DNA of 64,000 nucleotides from an uncultured Prevotella sp. (GTDB lineage: Bacteria > Bacteroidota > Bacteroidia > Bacteroidales > Bacteroidaceae). Positions 54,478-63,525 of this stretch are shown here, piece after piece. Every line of letters begins with the position of its first letter. Positions within the stretch are counted from its first letter, which is position 1. Both the position numbers and the translations under genes were made by a program. The stretch is from assembly GCA_900314995.1 (NCBI GenBank), contig OMXK01000006.1:24068-88067 (forward strand), in the 5' to 3' direction. The notes beneath the pieces are model-generated. The model was not told the origin of the DNA. It was given only the letters and a program-made list of their open reading frames with translations, and searched no databases.

Positions 54478-55073
54478 TGAAAAAGATTTGTTTTCTGATA
54501 GCAGCGACACTCATCAGTGCCGCCACTTTTGCGCAGACCGCCAAGAGCGTACTTGACAAGGCGGCAGCCAACATCACGGTGAAATCGGGTGTTCAGGCCA
54601 AATTCAAGATGACTGGCAGCATGGGTAACACCAGCGGTACCATTGCCATTAAGGGCAGAAAGTTCCATGCCACTACCCCTCAGGCTATCGTGTGGTTTGA
54701 CGGTAAGACGCAGTGGACCTATATGAAAAATAACGACGAGGTGAACGTCACGACTCCCACCGAGTCTCAGCTGCAGGCGATTAATCCCTACAACTTCATC
54801 AACCTCTATAAGAACGGGTATGACGCTACGCTGAATAGTTCTGGCAAGGATTATGTGGTTCATCTCACCGCATCTACGAAAGACAAGAAGATCCGTGAGC
54901 TGTTCATTACGGTCAATAAGAGTTCCAACACCCCTACTCAAGTTAAACTGCTTCAAGGAACAAAATGGACGATCTTCGATATCTCTGATCTCAAGAAACA
55001 GAGTGTCCCCGATAGTCAGTTCCGTTTTAACGCAAAAGATTTCCCCCAGGCAGAGATAATAGACTTGAGATAA
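54477..55073 (+). CDS. LolA-like periplasmic lipoprotein carrier
   Basis: 198 residues with signal peptide MKKICFLIAATLISAATFAQ. The mature half-barrel (VKSGVQAKFKMTGS, FHATTPQAIVWFDGKTQWTY, NPYNFINLYKNGYD) matches the LolA family that carries lipoproteins to the outer membrane. It is coupled to ftsK by a 1-bp overlap, an arrangement common in many bacteria. Confidence 0.9.
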   Translation: MKKICFLIAATLISAATFAQTAKSVLDKAAANITVKSGVQAKFKMTGSMGNTSGTIAIKGRKFHATTPQAIVWFDGKTQWTYMKNNDEVNVTTPTESQLQAINPYNFINLYKNGYDATLNSSGKDYVVHLTASTKDKKIRELFITVNKSSNTPTQVKLLQGTKWTIFDISDLKKQSVPDSQFRFNAKDFPQAEIIDLR

Positions 55074-55083
55074 ATAGGCTGGA

Positions 55084-56565
55084 ATGAATAGATACAAACT
55101 ATACAGACTTCTTCGAAAGAATACGAATCTGAGCTACAAGCGCAGTCCGGTATTCGAGCAAAACAAATGGGCAAAAGCCCTCATGGGTATTGGCGGAGCC
55201 TTCTTCGGTCTATACCTTATTCTTTATGGTATTCTGATAGCGATGTCTGCCGATGGAGAGGCTGGCATGATGATCTCTCTGATGCCTATCATCCTGATGA
55301 TCGATTTCTATTTGCGCTTTATCTTCCAGACCACGCCTGGAATGATGGTCAAGCCATACATCTTACAGCCGATTTCCCGCTTTACCGCCATAGAGTGTTT
55401 CCTCGTATCCTCCCATCTTAGCGGCTACAACTTCCTCTGGCTGATGATGTTTCTCCCCTATTCCTTCATCATCCTGATAGCCGGCGCTGGTTTCTGGCCT
55501 GTAACCTTAGAGCTTCTGGCCTCTGTCATGCTCATCATGCTTAACAGCCAGATATATCTCTTCTTCCGAACGCTTATCAACAGGAAGGTGGTGTGGATCA
55601 TACCCGCTGCCATCTTCTATTTGCTGCCTTTCACACCATTACTCCTTAACTTCAAGGCTAGTGTCTTTGCCAAGATGCTGGACACTTTTGCCGACTTTGG
55701 AAGAGCATGGTATCTGGTTCCCGTCATCCTGCTGGCACTGATAGTTGTATTCTTCATCAACCGTCATCTCCAGTTCAAGTATGTCTACGAGGAGATTTCC
55801 AAGAAGAACGAAAAGGCATTGAAGCATATCTCTACTTTCTCCTTCCTTAATCGTTTTGGTCTGGTCGGAGAATACCTGAAGATTGAGATGAAGTCGAACA
55901 TGCGCAACAAAGTGATGAAAAGCCGTTGTATCATGAGCATTACGATCATTATCATCTTTTCTTCGCTGATTGCCTATACCAACATCTACGACAGTATCTT
56001 CATGACCAATTTCTGGTGTCTGTATTGTTTCGCCATCTTCAGCGTCACATCCCTTGTGAAGATTATGGGCCAGGAAGGCAACTACATTGATATGCTGATG
56101 ATGCACAAAGAGAATATCATCGCTTTGCTGGAGGCTAAGTTCTGGTTCTATACGGCCGCCCTACTGATTCCCTTCCTGGTGATGCTTCCTGCTGTGTTCA
56201 ATGGCAAGTTCACTTTCCTCATGCTGATTGCCTATATGTTCCTGACGGCTGGACTACTCCATTTCATCATCTTCCAATTGGCAGTCTACAACAAGCAGAC
56301 GCTTCCACTCCAACAGAAGGTAACGGGTAAGGGAAACTTTGAGAACGGCATGCAGATTGTCATAGAAATGATTGCGCTTAGCGGCCCTGGCATTATCGCC
56401 GCCATAGGGTTTGTACTGGTGGGCGAGACAGGTACTTTTATCTTCATGGCTGTTCTCGGACTTGGTTTCATGGTTACCCACCCGCTGTGGATTCGGCATA
56501 TCTATAATCGGATGATGAAACGCCGCTACGAGAACCTGGAAGGGTTCCATACCACACGCGAATAA
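55084..56565 (+). CDS. DUF5687 membrane protein (ABC-type permease, no ATPase beside it)
   Basis: 493 residues with about eleven membrane helices. The N-terminus YRLLRKNTNLSYKRSPVFEQNKW and the central EYLKIEMKSNMRNKVMKSRCI match the DUF5687 family. These permeases usually lie next to an ABC transporter ATPase gene, but here tRNA genes follow and a LolA-like gene precedes, so the partner must be elsewhere. Substrate unknown. Confidence 0.82.
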   Translation: MNRYKLYRLLRKNTNLSYKRSPVFEQNKWAKALMGIGGAFFGLYLILYGILIAMSADGEAGMMISLMPIILMIDFYLRFIFQTTPGMMVKPYILQPISRFTAIECFLVSSHLSGYNFLWLMMFLPYSFIILIAGAGFWPVTLELLASVMLIMLNSQIYLFFRTLINRKVVWIIPAAIFYLLPFTPLLLNFKASVFAKMLDTFADFGRAWYLVPVILLALIVVFFINRHLQFKYVYEEISKKNEKALKHISTFSFLNRFGLVGEYLKIEMKSNMRNKVMKSRCIMSITIIIIFSSLIAYTNIYDSIFMTNFWCLYCFAIFSVTSLVKIMGQEGNYIDMLMMHKENIIALLEAKFWFYTAALLIPFLVMLPAVFNGKFTFLMLIAYMFLTAGLLHFIIFQLAVYNKQTLPLQQKVTGKGNFENGMQIVIEMIALSGPGIIAAIGFVLVGETGTFIFMAVLGLGFMVTHPLWIRHIYNRMMKRRYENLEGFHTTRE

Positions 56566-56593
56566 CTTTTTTACAAAGAAATTCTGCAAAAAG

Positions 56594-56625
56594 TTTGGTG
56601 GTATCAAAAAAAGTGTGTACCTTTG
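56594..56625 (+). promoter_or_regulatory. Promoter of tRNA-Lys-Thr-Gly cluster
   Basis: TTTG (56594-56597), 20-bp spacer, TACCTTTG (56618-56625), 20 bp before the first tRNA. Confidence 0.85.
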
Positions 56626-56645
56626 CACCCGCAAAACGAAAGGAT

Positions 56646-56718
56646 GCACCCGTAGCTCAGTTGGTAGAGCACCTGACTCTTAATCAGGGTGTCCAGGGTT
56701 CGAGCCCCTGCGGGTGTA
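56646..56718 (+). tRNA. tRNA-Lys (CTT), complete copy
   Basis: 73 nt. Acceptor GCACCCG pairs with CGGGTGT (one terminal G-U); the anticodon loop CTCTTAA gives CTT. Its last 9 nt also form the start of the duplicated copy. Confidence 0.93.
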
Positions 56719-56782
56719 GCTCAGTTGGTAGAGCACCTGACTCTTAATCAGGGTGTCCAGGGTTCGAGCCCCTGCGGGTGTA
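56710..56782 (+). tRNA. tRNA-Lys (CTT) duplicate with mismatched acceptor stem
   Basis: An exact 64-bp tandem duplication of the preceding tRNA (56653-56716 equals 56717-56780). The 5' acceptor strand is now GCGGGTG, which is the 3' strand of copy 1, so against CGGGTGT only two Watson-Crick pairs form and two positions are G-G. The D, anticodon and T arms are intact. It is probably not a functional tRNA on its own. Confidence 0.6.
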
Positions 56783-56810
56783 CAGATTTTAAAGGTTAAT
56801 ACGAAGGGTT

Positions 56811-56883
<73 letters not shown>

Positions 56884-56908
56884 CAAAAAAATCAGGAGAA
56901 TTTATTTT

Positions 56909-56979
56909 GCGGAATTAGCACATCGGTAGTGCACGGGCTTCCCAAGCCTGGGAGGCGGGTTCGATTCCCGTATTCCGCT
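56909..56979 (+). tRNA. tRNA-Gly (CCC)
   Basis: 71 nt with perfect acceptor stem GCGGAAT/ATTCCGC; the anticodon loop TTCCCAA gives CCC. Last of the cluster, followed by a terminator. Confidence 0.95.
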
Positions 56980-56989
56980 CTGATATAAA

Positions 56990-57020
56990 AAAGATGCAGG
57001 TTTCGCCGACCTGCATCTTT
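56990..57020. terminator. Bidirectional terminator between tRNA-Gly and glucosaminidase gene
   Basis: AAAGATGCAGGT pairs with ACCTGCATCTTT (12-bp stem, 7-nt loop) with T-rich DNA after it and an A-rich stretch before it, so it can serve both convergent transcripts. Confidence 0.85.
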
Positions 57021-57030
57021 CTTTTTCCTT

Positions 57031-57936
57031 TTATCTCAACCGGAGACTTTCTCCTACCCTAATCTGATGGTCGGGCGACAGATGGTTCATCTTATAGAGA
57101 TTCTTCAGACGGATACCGTATTTCTGGGCAATCGAGTACATCGATTCTCCATTCCTTACATAATGGAGACGACCCTTGTAATCCTTCGGTGCCTTCTTCT
57201 GCTTCTTCTTCAGCCACAAGATTTCGCCTTCTTCCAATTGATCGCGTTTGTCGCGCTCATTATATTTGGCTAACTTCCTGTAACTGATGCCTACCTCTTC
57301 GGCAATAGACTTAAAGGTATCGCCCTTGCGCACGATCAGATAATAATTCTTATTATAAGGTTTGATGATGTGCATGGAACCATTGACTGGATGATCCTTT
57401 GCACGATCAGACATGAACTTATCGTAGTCGTGGGCCTTGTCATACTGATAGAGCTTATACAATTGGATAATCTCTATCAACTTGCTGGCATAGGCAGGGT
57501 TCGTAGCATAGCCGGCAGCCTTCAGTCCCTTAGCCCAACCCTTATAGTCAGTAACACTCAGGTTAAACAGCGAGCGATAGCGCTGTCCGTTAACCAGGAA
57601 CTTTGAGTGATCCTCATACGACTCATAAGCAGAATTATAGGCCCGGAAGCACTCGTTACTCTCGTCATCATCCTGATAAGTGGTCCGCCCAGTCCAACCG
57701 TGACATTTGATACCGAAGTGATTGTTGGCTCTCGTGGCCAGACTACTCCTTCCGGCTCCGCTCTCAAACACACCCTGAGCTAACGTGATGGAAGCTGGAA
57801 TCTTATAGCGCAGCATCTGCTCGATGGCAATATCCTTATATTGATCGAAATACTGCTGATAAACCTGATTCCATCGTATCTGCGCAGAGGCATTCAATGA
57901 CAGAAATAGTGATATGGTAATGAAAAACTTCTTCAT
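57031..57936 (-). CDS. Glucosaminidase with two LysM domains
   Basis: A secreted peptidoglycan hydrolase of 301 residues with signal peptide MKKFFITISLFLSLNASAQ. The glucosaminidase domain (about 35-175) shows ASITLAQGVFESGAGRSSLA with the catalytic Glu, NNHFGIKCH and YATNPAYASKLIEII. Two LysM modules follow (about 200-245, YYLIVRKGDTFKSIAEE, and 255-300, LHYVRNGESMYSIAQKYG). Expected to act in cell division or wall turnover. Confidence 0.92.
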   Translation of the reverse strand: MKKFFITISLFLSLNASAQIRWNQVYQQYFDQYKDIAIEQMLRYKIPASITLAQGVFESGAGRSSLATRANNHFGIKCHGWTGRTTYQDDDESNECFRAYNSAYESYEDHSKFLVNGQRYRSLFNLSVTDYKGWAKGLKAAGYATNPAYASKLIEIIQLYKLYQYDKAHDYDKFMSDRAKDHPVNGSMHIIKPYNKNYYLIVRKGDTFKSIAEEVGISYRKLAKYNERDKRDQLEEGEILWLKKKQKKAPKDYKGRLHYVRNGESMYSIAQKYGIRLKNLYKMNHLSPDHQIRVGESLRLR

Positions 57937-57954
57937 GATGCAATTTTATTGCTG

Positions 57955-57962
57955 CAAAAGTA
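57955..57962 (-). promoter_or_regulatory. -7 box of glucosaminidase gene
   Basis: Minus-strand TACTTTTG, 18 bp upstream of the start at 57936; divergent from the cdd promoter. Confidence 0.55.
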
Positions 57963-57984
57963 GCAATATTTCTCGAATTATTCG

Positions 57985-57992
57985 TATATTTG
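57985..57992 (+). promoter_or_regulatory. -7 box of cdd
   Basis: TATATTTG, 20 bp upstream of the cdd start. Confidence 0.55.
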
Positions 57993-58011
57993 CCGAAAAA
58001 TAACGCAATTT

Positions 58012-58485
58012 ATGAAAGAAGTAGAACTAAAATCCGTCATTAAGGCCTGTCAGATAGAAGAATTGTCTGCCGAGGAACAGCATTTGGTGAACCTTGCCAT
58101 TGAGGCCACACAACGTAGTTATGCCCCCTACTCGAAGTTCCATGTCGGAGCAGCCGTCCGTTTGGAGAACGGTGAGGTGGTGATTGGTTGTAATCAGGAA
58201 AATGCGGCCTATCCATCGGGACTTTGTGCCGAACGAACGGCCCTTTTTGCTGCTGGAGCCCAATATCCTAACGTTCCTGTTGAAACGCTGGCGATTGCTG
58301 CCCGTGGTACGGATGGTGAGTTGCAATATGAGCCGGTAGGCCCCTGTGGCAGTTGCCGTCAGGTCATTATCGAGTCAGAGACTCGTGCAGGACACCCTAT
58401 CCGCATCCTGCTTTATGGCCGGAAATGTATCTATGTGATCGATGGAATCAGGGCTTTGATGCCACTGATGTTTTCTGAGTTCTAA
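58012..58485 (+). CDS. cdd: Cytidine deaminase
   Basis: 157 residues, a homotetramer-type pyrimidine salvage enzyme. Zinc motifs are CAERTALFAAG (Cys, catalytic Glu) and PCGSCRQ (two Cys); YAPYSKFHVGAAVR is the substrate loop. Its stop overlaps the stop of the convergent beta-helix lipoprotein by 4 bp. Confidence 0.95.
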   Translation: MKEVELKSVIKACQIEELSAEEQHLVNLAIEATQRSYAPYSKFHVGAAVRLENGEVVIGCNQENAAYPSGLCAERTALFAAGAQYPNVPVETLAIAARGTDGELQYEPVGPCGSCRQVIIESETRAGHPIRILLYGRKCIYVIDGIRALMPLMFSEF

Positions 58486-59813
58486 TAACACCCCATTCCC
58501 TTTGCCGTTGACTTCTCGTCAAGGTGGAAATCGTAGTCAAGGTTGTCCTCGTCGATCTTGACAAAGTGTAGTTTGCCCTGAACCTCATCATCCGGCTTCT
58601 CCCAAATGATATTCGTGAAACGCTCCGCGTCGTCAACTGCCGGTGTGCGGAGCAGACAACTGGCAAAATGATACTCGAAAGCAGCCTCACTCGTATCGTC
58701 TCCCATCACTACATCATCTTCATAGCCAGTCATTATCGAACCTATACATGTGATTTTCAGCGGATTGGCCGAAGCAGTAGTTCCTCTGTTCGAGAAGAAG
58801 AGGGCTGCACCGCGATCCGCTGAGAATGGATAGAACTGGGCTATCGTACAATAATTGACGTTTACTTCTCCGCCATATACTGCAAGACAATCGCCTCCGG
58901 CATTGGTTAATTGACAATAGTTCAAGGATGCGTATGAATTGACGATCTTCACGCCTGTACTATTACTATTATGTACTATACAATGATCCATTTCCAGCCG
59001 ATAGACCGAGAGATCGAGCTTGGAAGAATCACAAACCAATGCTTCATCTGCATTCCGTATCTCTGTATATTTCAATACATTACCAGTCGAACTTTCGGAG
59101 AATCTCACGCCCTCCCATTGATTGCTGACGCGATCATAGGGCAGATAGTCAAACATATCGTCAAGCCGATCCCCTCGCATCGTTACATGATCCGTTTCCA
59201 ACTGTCCGTCTACGTTCATTCCGGCACCATCGTGGAAATAGAGATCCGTATTCTTGATGGTCAGTTTCACACCTTTGTCTACCTGCAGGGTTCCATAAAC
59301 GATCAACGGAACGCCTGTCTCTATCACCGTATCCTTCTTTATCTGCATGTCATAGAGCCTTTGGGCATCCCAGGCCCAGGCCCGAAGACAAACTTTCTGC
59401 TCTGCCCCACTCTCCAGTGCAAACAGCAGGTCGTCTTCCACCAGCAGCGGTTCCTTCTGACGCGTCTCTGGTACAGTCAGTTCTACAAACACCAACAGAC
59501 TGTCCTTTCTGCGAATCTCCACATTGTTCGTCTGAGAACCGTTGGAATTGTCAAGATACACACCATCGACGTTTACGCGATAGCCTGACTGGTTACCCCG
59601 CTTCAGTTTCACCGTAGAAATCCTGATTCCATCGTCGTTATGGTTATGAACCCAGAACGCATACGTTGACGATGGGGTACGACTGAAAATCGTATCCATC
59701 TGTAAGGTGTCAACTGAGAAAGACAGGCGCAAACCTGTACTCGTCGAGAAAGAATCATCGTTCTCGCAAGCTACCCAAAGTAGTACTAATAACAAATAAA
59801 AAATCCGTTTCAT
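58482..59813 (-). CDS. Right-handed beta-helix lipoprotein
   Basis: 443 residues from MKRIFYLLLVLLWVACEND; the lipobox ends at Cys16. The longer frame would start inside rubrerythrin. After an N-terminal beta domain (about 20-150) the repeats GTLQVDKGVKLTIKNTDLYF, LKYTEIRNADEALVCDSS, MDHCIVHNSNSTGVKIVNS and LNYCQLTNAGGDCLAVYGGE form a parallel beta-helix. It probably binds or modifies polysaccharide at the cell surface. The start codon sits in a hairpin loop. Confidence 0.82.
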   Translation of the reverse strand: MKRIFYLLLVLLWVACENDDSFSTSTGLRLSFSVDTLQMDTIFSRTPSSTYAFWVHNHNDDGIRISTVKLKRGNQSGYRVNVDGVYLDNSNGSQTNNVEIRRKDSLLVFVELTVPETRQKEPLLVEDDLLFALESGAEQKVCLRAWAWDAQRLYDMQIKKDTVIETGVPLIVYGTLQVDKGVKLTIKNTDLYFHDGAGMNVDGQLETDHVTMRGDRLDDMFDYLPYDRVSNQWEGVRFSESSTGNVLKYTEIRNADEALVCDSSKLDLSVYRLEMDHCIVHNSNSTGVKIVNSYASLNYCQLTNAGGDCLAVYGGEVNVNYCTIAQFYPFSADRGAALFFSNRGTTASANPLKITCIGSIMTGYEDDVVMGDDTSEAAFEYHFASCLLRTPAVDDAERFTNIIWEKPDDEVQGKLHFVKIDEDNLDYDFHLDEKSTAKGMGCY

Positions 59814-59831
59814 CGTATAGATAAAACGGAT
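59803..59831 (-). terminator. Hairpin enclosing a start codon, rubrerythrin terminator-like
   Basis: On the minus strand ATCCGTTT pairs with AAACGGAT (8-bp stem, 13-nt loop), followed by TTTTTATTTG. The ATG of the next gene is in the loop and codons 2-4 form the descending stem. Confidence 0.65.
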
Positions 59832-59853
59832 AATTTGATGATTTATTGTGTAA

Positions 59854-60411
59854 TTACTTGCCAAAGTATCTCTTCAGCAGTCCGGCGAAGCCTGCACCAT
59901 GACGTGCTTCGTCCTTTGCCATCTCGTGAACGGTGTCGTGAATAGCATCGAAACCGGCAGCCTTTGCGTTCTTGGCAATGCGGAACTTGTCCTCGCAAGC
60001 ACCAGCCTCGGCAGCAGCGCGCTTCTCCAGATTGGTCTTCGTATCCCAAACGCACTCACCCAGCAATTCTGCGAAACGAGAAGCATGGTCTGCCTCCTCG
60101 AAAGCATAGCGCTTGAAAGCCTCAGCAATCTCGGGATAGCCCTCACGATCAGCCTGACGAGCCATAGCCAGATACATACCAACCTCGCCACACTCACCAT
60201 TGAAGTGGTTGCGCAGGTCATTGATCATCTCCTCGCTGACACCCTCGGGCTTGCCGTCGCCGATGCGATGAACGGTAGCATAGGTGGTCTCGCCATCTTC
60301 TTTCAACTCAGAGAACTTAGAAGCTGGAGCCTTACAGATTGGGCACTTCTCGGGAGCTGCATCGCCTTCATAGATATATCCACAAACGGCGCAAATGAAC
60401 TTTTTCTTCAT
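59854..60411 (-). CDS. rbr: Reverse rubrerythrin
   Basis: 185 residues. The rubredoxin centre is at the N-terminus ([21 protein letters not shown]) and the ferritin-like di-iron domain follows ([44 protein letters not shown]), the reverse of classical rubrerythrin. It removes hydrogen peroxide in anaerobes. It has its own promoter at 60465-60472. Confidence 0.92.
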   Translation of the reverse strand: MKKKFICAVCGYIYEGDAAPEKCPICKAPASKFSELKEDGETTYATVHRIGDGKPEGVSEEMINDLRNHFNGECGEVGMYLAMARQADREGYPEIAEAFKRYAFEEADHASRFAELLGECVWDTKTNLEKRAAAEAGACEDKFRIAKNAKAAGFDAIHDTVHEMAKDEARHGAGFAGLLKRYFGK

Positions 60412-60464
60412 AATTGTATTTATCTTTTTTAGTTATTAATAATGTGATTCTTAAATATCGTCTG

Positions 60465-60472
60465 CAAATATA
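60465..60472 (-). promoter_or_regulatory. -7 box of rubrerythrin gene
   Basis: Minus-strand TATATTTG, 53 bp upstream of the start at 60411 and just after the ald terminator. Confidence 0.55.
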
Positions 60473-60480
60473 CGAAGAAA

Positions 60481-60515
60481 AAATGAAATCCACAAACATT
60501 TTGCAGATTTCATTT
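60481..60515 (-). terminator. Terminator of ald
   Basis: AAATGAAATC pairs with GATTTCATTT (10-bp stem, 15-nt loop); the minus strand continues with TTTTTTCTTC. Confidence 0.75.
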
Positions 60516-60537
60516 CAATTTATACAATGTCTAAACT

Positions 60538-61644
60538 TTATAGAGCCAGCGGTTCATAGGGCAGACCGAATACATCGGCTACTGCCTTGAACACCACCTT
60601 ACCCTCTACGATGTTCAGTCCCTTGGCCAGAGCGGCATCATCCTTGCAGGCCTTCTGCCAACCCTTGTCGGCCAATGCCAGAGCATAGCGCAGGGTGGCA
60701 TTGGTCAGGGCCAAGGTCGAGGTGTTGGGTACAGCACCAGGGATATTTGCCACACAATAATGAACGATGCCGTCCTCGATATATACGGGATCGCTGTGGG
60801 TCGTGGGTCTTGAGGTCTCGAAACAGCCTCCCTGGTCGATGGCCACATCCACAAGAACCGTACCAGGCTCCATCAGCTTCAGCATCTCCTTCGTAATCAG
60901 ATGCGGTGTCTTGTCACCGGGAACCAGCACACTACCAACGACGATGTCTACCGTTGGCAGCATCTTGCGGATATTATGCTCCGACGAATAGAGGGTATGC
61001 ACATTGGCTGGCGTCTCGATGTCGAGCTGCCGCAGTCTGGGCAGAGAGATATCCGCGATAGTCACGTCGGCCCCAAGACCGGCTGCCATCATCGCAGCCG
61101 CCTCGCCAACCACTCCACCGCCAAGCACCAGCACCTTCGCAGGACTCACGCCAGGCACGCCGCTGATCAGCTTGCCCTTGCCGCCTTTCGTCTTCTGCAG
61201 ATAATAGGCTCCATTCAATGTGGCCATTCTACCGGCGACCTCACTCATCGGCTGCAATAACGGCAGCGACCCGTTTGGCAACTGTACCGTTTCGTAGGCC
61301 AGACAGACGGCTCCGCTCTTCAGCATGGCGTCAGTCAGTTCCCTCTCACAAGCAAAATGGAAATAGGTAAAGAGCAACTGTCCTTTTCTCACCAGCTCAT
61401 ACTCAGGTTCGATTGGCTCCTTCACCTTCACAATCATGTCGCACTCCCGATAGACGGCCTCCATCGAAGGCAGGATTCGAGCTCCAGCTGCCACATAGTC
61501 GTCATCGGAAAAACCACTGCCTTCGCCAGCCGTATGCTGCACACTTACCTCGTGTCCACGACGGGCTAACTCAGCCACTCCCGCTGGGGTCATACCCACA
61601 CGGTTCTCATTGTTCTTGATTTCTTTTGGGATTCCTACTTTCAT
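60538..61644 (-). CDS. ald: Alanine dehydrogenase
   Basis: 368 residues; NAD-dependent interconversion of alanine and pyruvate plus ammonia. [32 protein letters not shown] (Lys), FTYFHFACE (His), and the NAD loop [14 protein letters not shown] are present, with [20 protein letters not shown] near the active site. It lies 6 bp after the DUF1593 gene and ends before a terminator. Confidence 0.96.
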   Translation of the reverse strand: MKVGIPKEIKNNENRVGMTPAGVAELARRGHEVSVQHTAGEGSGFSDDDYVAAGARILPSMEAVYRECDMIVKVKEPIEPEYELVRKGQLLFTYFHFACERELTDAMLKSGAVCLAYETVQLPNGSLPLLQPMSEVAGRMATLNGAYYLQKTKGGKGKLISGVPGVSPAKVLVLGGGVVGEAAAMMAAGLGADVTIADISLPRLRQLDIETPANVHTLYSSEHNIRKMLPTVDIVVGSVLVPGDKTPHLITKEMLKLMEPGTVLVDVAIDQGGCFETSRPTTHSDPVYIEDGIVHYCVANIPGAVPNTSTLALTNATLRYALALADKGWQKACKDDAALAKGLNIVEGKVVFKAVADVFGLPYEPLAL

Positions 61645-61650
61645 AAGCCT

Positions 61651-63072
61651 CTAATTTTTGGTTAAATATATGTTTTTAGGATTGGTACGGATGATAACCC
61701 TACGATAAGCCACAAGATGATGGGGACTGTTATCGTGAACTTCACAGATCAGATGGAAGGTCTGTCCCTGAGATTCCTTTGGAATCGTAACCGCCGTCAA
61801 TGGCATCGTTGGTGTGGCTATCTGCAGTCTTCCCTTGCCGATCTCAGGCTGTAGCCACCAGAGGAATGTCAGACCGTCGCCATCAGGATCCACGCTCTTT
61901 GAAGCATCGAGCCTGATTGTCTGTCCGGCTTCTTCTATAATATAAATAGGTGTAGGACTGTTGGCATCTCCATTGATGACGATCTGGGGGTTCCGATTTC
62001 CCTGTCCTTCTGAGGCCCACTCCATTCGGGCGATGAAATCGTTCAGTTCGTCAGGATAGAAGCGTTTCTTATAGCCGATGCTGATGCTGCGGACGGGATC
62101 TTCCCAGCTGGTCCAGGCCGTCGTCAGCGAATCGGGGCAAAGTCCACGTTCGTGATAGCCTGCCCAACTGGCCTGATAAGGGTCTTCGGGATCATTCAGA
62201 CCATTTGGCATCACGTACAGGAAACTTGGGGTGTCGCCTTCCACGCCCCACTTATAGTCAGGATATTCCTTGCCCAGCGCACCTTTGCCCTGAATATGGC
62301 TGGCATGCTGCTGCCAATGTTGCTTTCCCAGTTCACACTGTTCCTGCCAGGTGCCTTCATCCCAAATGAACTGCAGATCGTTCTTAAACAACTTCCGCAG
62401 CCATTGATGAGAACTGTAAGCACGATCCATTCGCATATTATACTGCATATCCTGATCCGTAATCGTATAGATGCGGAACTTACTGACGAACTTCTTCAGT
62501 TCCTCAGCCGTTCTCGTCTGTTTGACGCGCCAGATAGCCTGAGCCAAGGTATTCGCCCCACCCCATGCTGCCACATAGATCGGACGCTCATCCTGCTCGT
62601 CAGCCAGTCGGATTAGCAGATTGCTGCCTGGTGAGTCATTGTCTTCACCGATCGCCTTGATGCCGCCACGCTGACTGCCCATCACAGCCCGACTCTTCAG
62701 ATAGTCAGCACTGGGCCAGTAGCCCATCTTCTGACTGCCATTCTCCTGTTCCATCGGCAAGAATCCCTGCTGTGCAGAACGTTTCATCAGGTTATTGACA
62801 TCCTTCCGATAGGCCTCAATCACACGCTGCAGATACTCCGCCCACTCCGTCGGATAAGGATCGCAGTTCCATCCCACCGATGTAATCAGCGCCTCGATCT
62901 CAAAGCAGTCGGCATAAGCCATCAGCCTCACCATCGACTCCATATCGTCAGGTTCCACATCGGCAGGCGCAATATCCGTACACACCACGAGCCTCGGCTT
63001 CAGCCCATTATCAGCCCTTGCCGTCCCAGCCATCGTGGCCGCTAATAATATTAATAAGGTGAAATGCTTCAT
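61651..63072 (-). CDS. DUF1593 nucleoside-hydrolase-like secreted protein
   Basis: 473 residues from the start at 63072 (MKHFTLLILLAATMAGTARA); the longer frame covers the promoter. The N-terminal domain (about 25-300) has the Asp-rich loop CTDIAPADVEPDDMESMVRL and YVAAWGGANTLAQAIWRV of the DUF1593 family. A beta-sandwich C-terminal module follows (about 350-470, SVDPDGDGLTFLWWL), the Sde182-type domain seen in plant-biomass degraders. Likely acts on glycans or nucleosides outside the cytoplasm. Confidence 0.83.
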   Translation of the reverse strand: MKHFTLLILLAATMAGTARADNGLKPRLVVCTDIAPADVEPDDMESMVRLMAYADCFEIEALITSVGWNCDPYPTEWAEYLQRVIEAYRKDVNNLMKRSAQQGFLPMEQENGSQKMGYWPSADYLKSRAVMGSQRGGIKAIGEDNDSPGSNLLIRLADEQDERPIYVAAWGGANTLAQAIWRVKQTRTAEELKKFVSKFRIYTITDQDMQYNMRMDRAYSSHQWLRKLFKNDLQFIWDEGTWQEQCELGKQHWQQHASHIQGKGALGKEYPDYKWGVEGDTPSFLYVMPNGLNDPEDPYQASWAGYHERGLCPDSLTTAWTSWEDPVRSISIGYKKRFYPDELNDFIARMEWASEGQGNRNPQIVINGDANSPTPIYIIEEAGQTIRLDASKSVDPDGDGLTFLWWLQPEIGKGRLQIATPTMPLTAVTIPKESQGQTFHLICEVHDNSPHHLVAYRRVIIRTNPKNIYLTKN

Positions 63073-63113
63073 AAGTTCGTCTTGTTGGTCTTTAGGTTTT
63101 GAATTATCATTGG

Positions 63114-63144
63114 CAAAGGTAATAAAAACTGCCGACATTTCCAA
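63114..63144 (-). promoter_or_regulatory. Promoter of DUF1593-ald operon
   Basis: Minus-strand TTTG (63144-63141), 19-bp spacer, TACCTTTG (63121-63114); divergent from the GlsB-type promoter. Confidence 0.8.
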
Positions 63145-63161
63145 ATAAATTCATCTTATTT

Positions 63162-63193
63162 CTTTGAACTTTCGATAATAATGTGTACTTTTG
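63162..63193 (+). promoter_or_regulatory. Promoter of GlsB-type gene
   Basis: TTTG (63162-63165), 20-bp spacer, TACTTTTG (63186-63193), 30 bp before the start at 63224. Confidence 0.8.
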
Positions 63194-63223
63194 CAGCCGA
63201 TTAATCATTAAAATTAGACTATT

Positions 63224-63463
63224 ATGGGTATTATCGGATCAATTATTCTTGGATGTCTGGCAGGTTTCTGTGCTGGCAAGTTGATGAAAGGTGGCGGTTT
63301 CGGCCTGATTATGAATCTGGTGCTTGGCCTCTTTGGCGGTCTCGTCGGCGGCTGGCTGTTCGATCAGCTGGGCATTACATGGGGAGGCGTTCTTGGCCAA
63401 CTCGGCACAGCCATCATCGGCGCCGTAGCCATCCTCTGGGTCGCCTCGCTGATCAAGAAGTAA
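63224..63463 (+). CDS. GlsB/YeaQ/YmgE-family small membrane protein
   Basis: 79 residues with three glycine-rich membrane helices (about 2-20, 27-47, 54-76). MGIIGSIILGCLAGFCAGKL and NLVLGLFGGLVGGWLFDQLG are the family core, formerly called transglycosylase-associated. Members are induced by stress; mechanism unknown. Monocistronic, with a promoter and terminator of its own. Confidence 0.9.
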   Translation: MGIIGSIILGCLAGFCAGKLMKGGGFGLIMNLVLGLFGGLVGGWLFDQLGITWGGVLGQLGTAIIGAVAILWVASLIKK

Positions 63464-63483
63464 AGTTCATCGTGCATACAAAT

Positions 63484-63520
63484 GAATCGTGGGGCCAGTC
63501 AACATCTGTCCCCACGATTC
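63484..63520. terminator. Bidirectional terminator after GlsB-type gene
   Basis: GAATCGTGGGG pairs perfectly with CCCCACGATTC (11 bp, 15-nt loop) between two convergent genes. Confidence 0.85.
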
Positions 63521-63525
63521 TTATA

